This document shows, piece after piece, positions 58,151 through 64,000 of a stretch of 64,000 bases of DNA. The translations under genes were made by a program, and so were the position numbers. Origin of the DNA: Bifidobacteriaceae bacterium. GTDB taxonomy: Bacteria > Actinomycetota > Actinomycetes > Actinomycetales > Bifidobacteriaceae. The notes below the pieces were generated by a model. It was given only the letters and a program-made list of their open reading frames with translations. It made no database searches and was not told the origin of the DNA. Positions within the stretch are counted from its first letter, which is position 1. Every line of letters starts with the position of its first letter. The DNA lies in NCBI GenBank assembly GCA_022650895.1, contig JALCQC010000006.1, positions 1-64,000 of the forward strand. Reading direction: 5' to 3'.

Positions 58151-59185
58151 ATGCAGCGGAACCCCATCATCGATTCCTCGTGGTGCCTGCGGTATTTCAA
58201 GGTGCTCGTGGCAGTGCTGCTGACGGTGGGGTGCGTGGCATCGTTTGCCGGATGTGGCAGCTCTCAGAGTGCCATGCCGGAGCCAACACCATCGAACGTT
58301 ACCGTAGGGTTCGTGGGAATCGGCTCCACCCAGGGGGAGTGGGCGGCTTCCAGTGAAAAGAGGACAGTGGCAGGCCTACGTTCTTCGGGCTTTACCGTGA
58401 AGTATTTCAAAGCCACTTCGCTGGACCCCCAGAGACAGGTCAATGCCGTCACGAATTTCGTGAAGCAAAAAGTATCGGCCATTGTCATCACACCGCAGTC
58501 GACCAACATGTGGACGGATACCCTCGTCTCCGTTCGTCATGCCGGCATTCCCGTCATTCTGCTGGGTCAGAAGCCGGTGTCCGTGAAGGCCTATCTCTAC
58601 GATTCCTATATCGGTCCGTCAGGGTTTTCCGTCGGCAGGAAACTGGCCGACTGGGTCACGAATACCGCGAAAATCACACAGGCGGACAGTGCGGGGCAGC
58701 TGAAAACCCTGTATTTTCAGGCCCCACTCGTCTCTTCGTTCAGCTCAGATGTGCTGCATGCCTACAAGGCCGCTTCAACGGCCCTCGGTGATGGTGTGAC
58801 AGCCGTTGTGGGAAGTTGGGATACTCAGAAGGCGACCGCCATCGTAAAGAAAGCCATGAACCCCTTTTCGACTTCGGGGACGTCGGAAGACTTCCCCGAC
58901 ATTGTCATCGCCGGGAATTCCGAGATGGCACAGGCAGTGGAGAAAGCGGCGAAGGAGAAGGGAATCAGTCTCTCCGACGTCCCGCAAAAAGGTAGCATCT
59001 GCGTGCTCGGCATAGGGGCGGAGACGTCAGGTGACTCTGTTTCCTCCTCAGTGACGTGGAACGGCGACTATGCCGAACGCCTTGGGACGACGATCACGAC
59101 TCTGGTTGCGGGAGGTTCTGTGCAGAAGGACGATGCCGTGACTCTCACCGAAACAGATCCTCGCGGCGATCGTTCCATCGGATGA
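58151..59185 (+). CDS. sugar-binding periplasmic-type lipoprotein (RbsB/YtfQ-like), no adjacent transporter
   Basis: Lipobox SFAGC; VTVGFVGIGSTQGEWAASSEKRTVAGLRSSGFTVKYF, VSAIVITPQSTNMW. Confidence 0.82.
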   Translation: MQRNPIIDSSWCLRYFKVLVAVLLTVGCVASFAGCGSSQSAMPEPTPSNVTVGFVGIGSTQGEWAASSEKRTVAGLRSSGFTVKYFKATSLDPQRQVNAVTNFVKQKVSAIVITPQSTNMWTDTLVSVRHAGIPVILLGQKPVSVKAYLYDSYIGPSGFSVGRKLADWVTNTAKITQADSAGQLKTLYFQAPLVSSFSSDVLHAYKAASTALGDGVTAVVGSWDTQKATAIVKKAMNPFSTSGTSEDFPDIVIAGNSEMAQAVEKAAKEKGISLSDVPQKGSICVLGIGAETSGDSVSSSVTWNGDYAERLGTTITTLVAGGSVQKDDAVTLTETDPRGDRSIG

Positions 59186-59255
59186 TGGCAGGAACAGGGC
59201 GACCCCAGATATCGTCACGAAGAGTGGCATAGATGACGGCAAGGATGAAGGTCTT

Positions 59256-61772
59256 ATGGAAGAAACGCTAACGGAACAACCAACAGTGACTCCTGCGGCA
59301 GAGGAAAAGCCCACATTGCCGTACATAGAAGAGGACGGTCTGAGCACTGAGAAGGTGGAGGAACTCACCGCCGCCGGTGCCGTCAACCATCTCGATACAC
59401 AGACGTCACGTAGCTACAAGGACATCATTCTCTCCAATGTGTTCACTCTCTTCAACACCATCATTTTCGTGGCCATGATCTTGGTGATGATCGCAGGGCA
59501 GTGGCGTGACGCTATTTTCGGCGTTGTCATCATCGTCAACACAGGCATCGGCATCTTCACGGAGCTGAAGGCAAAGCGGGCGCTTGACAGCCTCAGCATC
59601 CTCGTCGCTTCACATGCGATGGTGCGCCGCGACGGCGAGAACAAAGAAGTTGCGCATGAGGACATTGTGCTCGGTGACATCCTGTGGATACGTTCCGGAG
59701 AACAGATTCCCGCCGATGCACAGATGCTGCATTCGTGGGGACTGGAACTCGATGAGTCCATGCTCACCGGTGAGTCTCGAACCGTTCACAAAAAGCCTGG
59801 AGATCAGGTGTTCTCGGGCTCGACGGCAGTGTCCGGCCTCGGTGTTGCCCGGGTCAGCGCAGTGGGTTCCTCCAGCTACGCGGCGACGCTGACAGCTAAA
59901 GCCAAGGTCTATAAAAAGGTTCATTCCGACTTGCAGGAGGGAATCAACAAGATCCTCAAGTACATGACCTACATCGTGATACCGCTGTGTCTTTTCCTCG
60001 CGTGGTCGCAAATCTCCGCGGTCGGTGGGTTGAGTCAGGCCTTCCAAACGGGAGCGTGGCGCGCTGCCACCGTCTCCGCAGTCGCGGGTGTCGTCGGCAT
60101 GATACCTGAGGGGCTCGTACTGCTCACCAGTTTGAATTTCGCTTTGTCGGCGATTAGGTTGTCACGTCAGAACACGCTGGTGCAGCAGATGGAATCCGTT
60201 GAGACGCTGGCACGCGTCGATTGCCTCAACCTCGATAAGACGGGGACGATCACGGACGGCGGCATCGTCTTCGACGGGCTTATCGCACTGTCGGGCAGCA
60301 TCGACGTCCTGAAGCAAGCGGCGTTCGACGTTCTCAACGAGGAGACGCCCAATGGCACCGGTGCGGCTGTCATAAAGGGCTTGAGAGAACAGGGATTTGA
60401 GAAAACCGCGGTAGAGAGCCGCATACCGTTCTCTTCGGCACGCAAGTGGAGCGCCATGCGACGCGAGGACGGTTCGACATGGTATTGCGGCGCTCCAGAG
60501 ATCCTTCTCTCAGCGCTGTCCGCACCCTATCCCGACGTTCGCAAGGCCGTGTCCAGCTATGCTCGCAAAGGCAAGAGGGTCCTGCTTCTGGCACAGGGGA
60601 GTGCGTCCGCTCAGACAGACTTCACCGAAGAGTCCCTCCCAGTGGACTTGAAACCCGAGGCAATCGTTCTGTGTAGTGAATCGATCCGTGAGGACGCCGC
60701 AGAGACCCTTGCGTATTTCCGCGATCAGGGTGTTCGCTGCCGCATCATCTCGGGAGACAATCCCGAGACCGTTGGTGCCATTGCGGAGAAGGTCAATCTG
60801 ATGGGGGAGAGCCATTCCCCGCGCGCTGTGGATGCGCGTGAACTGCCGAAGGATCCGGTCGCCCTAGCAGCCGCGCTCGAGGACATCGACGTGCTCGGCA
60901 GGGTCTTGCCCGAGCAGAAGAAGGCCATCGTCGACGCACTTCATCTGAAATCCCATGTGGTGGCGATGACAGGCGATGGCGTCAATGACTCTCTGGCCAT
61001 CAAGGAAGCGGATCTGGGAATCGCCATGGGCAACGCCGCTTCCGCTACGAAGTCGGTGGCACAGGTGATTCTGGTGGATTCGAAGTTCTCGCATCTTCCG
61101 GAAGTGGTGGCGCAGGGCCGCCGCGTCATGGCCAATATGGAACGCGTGGCGAGTCTGTTCCTTGTGAAGACCTGCTATTCGGCGATCATCGCCGTCGGAG
61201 TCGTCATCTCTGCGATTCCCTTCCCCTATCTTCCGCGCCATATGACCTACATCAGCGCGCTGACGATCGGCATCCCGGCCTTCATCCTGTCCCTTGCCCC
61301 CAATAATCGGCGGTATCGCAAGGGCTTTCTCTCTCGCGTGGTGCTCTTTTCACTGCCCAGCGGCATAGCGATCGGTGCCTGCACCTTGGCGGTTTCGCTG
61401 CTGCTTCCGAGCTATGCAGGCTGGAACGTGTTCGAGAACGCTCATCAGCTCACCGTGTTGCGTACGTGTTGCGCCATTGTCGTCTTCACCTTGGGAATCC
61501 TTGTGCTTGCCCGTGTCTCGAAGCCGCTCAATACCTGGCGTGGCGGCCTCGTCTTCGCCATTGCTGCGGTAGGCGTGATGGGTGCCTTCATTCCTGCGGT
61601 TTCACGGTTCTTCGCCATTGATCTCCCCGACGACATCGGCGGAATGCACCTGTTCATCGCACTGATTCTGTCCGTCATCGTGTTCATCGTCGTCCAGGCC
61701 ATCGTGCGGTGGGGTGTTCGTTGGATGAGACGACATTACCTGAGAACCCCCTACGAAATAAGAAGACGGTAA
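59256..61772 (+). CDS. cation-translocating P-type ATPase (HAD-IC; CtpE-like)
   Basis: DESMLTGESRTV, phosphorylation motif DKTGTITDGG, MTGDGVNDSLAIKEADLGIAMG. Confidence 0.93.
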   Translation: MEETLTEQPTVTPAAEEKPTLPYIEEDGLSTEKVEELTAAGAVNHLDTQTSRSYKDIILSNVFTLFNTIIFVAMILVMIAGQWRDAIFGVVIIVNTGIGIFTELKAKRALDSLSILVASHAMVRRDGENKEVAHEDIVLGDILWIRSGEQIPADAQMLHSWGLELDESMLTGESRTVHKKPGDQVFSGSTAVSGLGVARVSAVGSSSYAATLTAKAKVYKKVHSDLQEGINKILKYMTYIVIPLCLFLAWSQISAVGGLSQAFQTGAWRAATVSAVAGVVGMIPEGLVLLTSLNFALSAIRLSRQNTLVQQMESVETLARVDCLNLDKTGTITDGGIVFDGLIALSGSIDVLKQAAFDVLNEETPNGTGAAVIKGLREQGFEKTAVESRIPFSSARKWSAMRREDGSTWYCGAPEILLSALSAPYPDVRKAVSSYARKGKRVLLLAQGSASAQTDFTEESLPVDLKPEAIVLCSESIREDAAETLAYFRDQGVRCRIISGDNPETVGAIAEKVNLMGESHSPRAVDARELPKDPVALAAALEDIDVLGRVLPEQKKAIVDALHLKSHVVAMTGDGVNDSLAIKEADLGIAMGNAASATKSVAQVILVDSKFSHLPEVVAQGRRVMANMERVASLFLVKTCYSAIIAVGVVISAIPFPYLPRHMTYISALTIGIPAFILSLAPNNRRYRKGFLSRVVLFSLPSGIAIGACTLAVSLLLPSYAGWNVFENAHQLTVLRTCCAIVVFTLGILVLARVSKPLNTWRGGLVFAIAAVGVMGAFIPAVSRFFAIDLPDDIGGMHLFIALILSVIVFIVVQAIVRWGVRWMRRHYLRTPYEIRRR

Positions 61773-61823
61773 AACAGAAGGCATCGATACAGAACCTGAC
61801 ATTTTGACACCGTCGGAGGCACG

Positions 61824-64000
61824 ATGACACTCAAAGAAGACCAGCTGGGCACCATGGATGTGGCGGACACGACATATTCCTATTACGACATCACGTCGTT
61901 GACGGGCATATCGCATCTTCCGTACTGCTTGAAGGTGCTTGTAGAGAATTTGGTGAGGAACCTGGATGGCACGCACATCACGGAGGAGCAGGTCTCGTCT
62001 TTACTGAACTGGGATCCGCAGGCGCAGCCGAGTGAGGAAATCCAATTCAGTCCTTCCCGTGTGGTCATGCAGGATTTCACAGGTGTTCCCTGCATCGTTG
62101 ATCTTGCGACGATGCGTGACGCGGTCCGTGAACTCGGTGGGGATCCCACGGTCATCAATCCTCAGGTTCCCGCACAGATGGTCATCGATCATTCCGTCCA
62201 GATCGACGTGGCGGGAGTGCCGGGTGCCATCGAAAAGAACATGGACATCGAATATCAGCGCAACCGCGAGCGCTATCAGTTCCTTCGTTGGGGTCAGCAG
62301 GCCTTCCGCAACTTCAAGGTGGTCCCTCCGGGAACGGGCATCATTCATCAGGTCAATCTCGAATATCTGGCGCAGTCGGTGATGACGAAGGCCGCCGACG
62401 ATGGCACTACTCTGGCCTACTTAGATTCGTGTGTCGGTACCGATTCACACACCACCATGGTCAACGGTCTCGGTGTGCTCGGCTGGGGTGTGGGCGGCAT
62501 CGAGGCGGAGGCGGCCATGCTGGGTCAGCCCATCTCCATGCTGATTCCGCGTGTCCTCGGGTTCAAACTCTCCGGGCACATCCGTGAGGGTGTCACTGCG
62601 ACAGACGTCGTGCTGACCCTGACCGACATGCTGCGCCAACACGGCGTGGTAGGAAAATTCGTTGAGTTCTATGGCGAGGGAGTGGCGCAGCTGCCTCTGG
62701 CCAACCGTGCGACCATTGGCAACATGAGCCCTGAATTCGGCTCGACCTGCGCCATTTTCCCCATCGATGACGTCACCATCGACTACCTGCGCCTCACTGG
62801 TCGCTCGGAGGAACAGGTAAAGCTCGTGGAATCCTACGCCAAGGTGAATGGCCTGTGGCACGACGTGCATGCGGACGATTACGTGGAGCCGCAGTATTCC
62901 GAATACATGGAGCTGGATCTGGGCACGGTGGAGCCCTCGATCGCAGGTCCGAAGCGTCCCCAGGACCGCATTCCGCTGCGAGCGTCCAAGGAAACGTATG
63001 AGAAGACGCTTCCGGATTACTTGGGGGACCACGCCGGTCTCACTCCGGTTGAGGTGACGACGCAGAAGGGTACCTTTGGAGTCCATAACGGGCAGGTCGC
63101 CATCGCTTCCATCACCAGCTGCACCAACACCTCCAATCCGTCGGTCATGATCGCCGCTGGACTCCTTGCGCGGAAAGCGCACGCTCTGGGTCTGACGCCG
63201 AAACCGTGGGTCAAGACCTCCTTGGCGCCGGGTTCCCAAGTGGTCACTGATTACCTTGACAAGGCCGGTCTCACTTCCGACCTCGACGCACTGGGATATC
63301 AGCTTGTGGGATACGGGTGCGCCACCTGCATTGGAAACTCGGGTCCACTCGATCCGGCGATCTCGCAGGCGATCAACGACAATGATCTGACGGTGACGGC
63401 GGTGCTTTCGGGCAATCGCAACTTCGAAGGCCGCATCAGCCCCGATGTGAAGATGAACTATCTCGCTTCGCCGCCGCTGGTTATCGCCTACGCGCTGGCA
63501 GGCTCCATGGACTTCGATTTCGAAACCGAGCCACTGGGAACGAGCGATGCGGGAGATCCCGTCTATCTGCGTGACATCTGGCCCTCCAATGAAGAGGTGG
63601 AGAAGGTCGTTGATTCCACCATCTCACGTGAGATGTTCCTCAAGGACTACGCCTCCGTCTTTGAAGGCGATGAGCGGTGGAAGAGCCTTGACGTTCCGGC
63701 CGGCGACGCTTTTTCCTGGGACGATGATTCCACCTACGTTCGTAAACAGACCTTCTTCGAGGGATTTTCCCACGAGCCTGCCGCCGTCACCGACATCTCG
63801 GGGGCACGCGTGCTCGCACTGTTGGGGGACTCGGTGACGACGGATCACATCTCGCCAGCGGGTGCCATCAAGGCGTCAAGCCCGGCTGGACTGTATCTGC
63901 AGGATCACGGAATCACTCCGAAGAACTTCAACTCCTATGGCTCGCGTCGGGGTAATCACGAGGTGATGGTGCGCGGCACCTTCGGCAATATCCGTCTGCG
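61824..64000 (+). CDS. acnA: aconitate hydratase AcnA (truncated at window edge)
   Basis: Open to window end, so absent from ORF track; hand translation [23 protein letters not shown]..., [69 protein letters not shown]. Confidence 0.95.
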   Translation, partial: MTLKEDQLGTMDVADTTYSYYDITSLTGISHLPYCLKVLVENLVRNLDGTHITEEQVSSLLNWDPQAQPSEEIQFSPSRVVMQDFTGVPCIVDLATMRDAVRELGGDPTVINPQVPAQMVIDHSVQIDVAGVPGAIEKNMDIEYQRNRERYQFLRWGQQAFRNFKVVPPGTGIIHQVNLEYLAQSVMTKAADDGTTLAYLDSCVGTDSHTTMVNGLGVLGWGVGGIEAEAAMLGQPISMLIPRVLGFKLSGHIREGVTATDVVLTLTDMLRQHGVVGKFVEFYGEGVAQLPLANRATIGNMSPEFGSTCAIFPIDDVTIDYLRLTGRSEEQVKLVESYAKVNGLWHDVHADDYVEPQYSEYMELDLGTVEPSIAGPKRPQDRIPLRASKETYEKTLPDYLGDHAGLTPVEVTTQKGTFGVHNGQVAIASITSCTNTSNPSVMIAAGLLARKAHALGLTPKPWVKTSLAPGSQVVTDYLDKAGLTSDLDALGYQLVGYGCATCIGNSGPLDPAISQAINDNDLTVTAVLSGNRNFEGRISPDVKMNYLASPPLVIAYALAGSMDFDFETEPLGTSDAGDPVYLRDIWPSNEEVEKVVDSTISREMFLKDYASVFEGDERWKSLDVPAGDAFSWDDDSTYVRKQTFFEGFSHEPAAVTDISGARVLALLGDSVTTDHISPAGAIKASSPAGLYLQDHGITPKNFNSYGSRRGNHEVMVRGTFGNIRL

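Noticed and set aside
1-64000. Search by eye for CRISPR arrays, IS elements, prophage or defence genes
   Set aside because: No regularly spaced repeats, transposase/integrase modules (XerC/XerD are the housekeeping dimer-resolution pair) or toxin-antitoxin/defence signatures found.

Overview
The window is about 64 kb of a high-GC actinobacterial chromosome. Gene content and order (xylose/xylan locus, xerD-parA-scpA-scpB, infC-rpmI-rplT, fused OppDF, DUF3710/DUF3159/TRAM methyltransferase block) suggest a Bifidobacteriaceae member, which is inference. Most of it is ordinary: about 55 confidently callable CDSs. The left 15 kb is an acetylated xylo-oligosaccharide utilization locus (xylA, LacI, ABC importer, GH43, esterase, O-acetyltransferase, xylB, two ROK regulators). 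The rest is housekeeping: folC-smc, a murE / ATP-grasp ligase / Asp racemase trio, dnaQ-like, an ECF sigma factor with a putative anti-sigma factor, gap, msrAB, infC-rpmI-rplT, xerD-parA-scpAB, typA, pheA-tyrA, xerC, opp, xthA, a P-type ATPase and acnA (cut by the window edge). I found no prophage, IS element, CRISPR array, defence island, rRNA or tRNA. The observations most worth checking are: (i) a compact multi-stem RNA ending in an intrinsic terminator upstream of oppA; (ii) the infC leader, with a near-copy of the infC start region, an in-frame uORF and a probable non-AUG start; (iii) a SigH-linked anti-sigma-like protein whose HX3CX2C zinc motif is degenerate; (iv) a 24-aa bL37 ribosomal protein ORF missing from the ORF track; (v) a murE / D-Asp-ligase-like / Asp-racemase overlapping trio that predicts a D-isoAsp peptidoglycan cross-bridge. 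None of these could be confirmed by search here.
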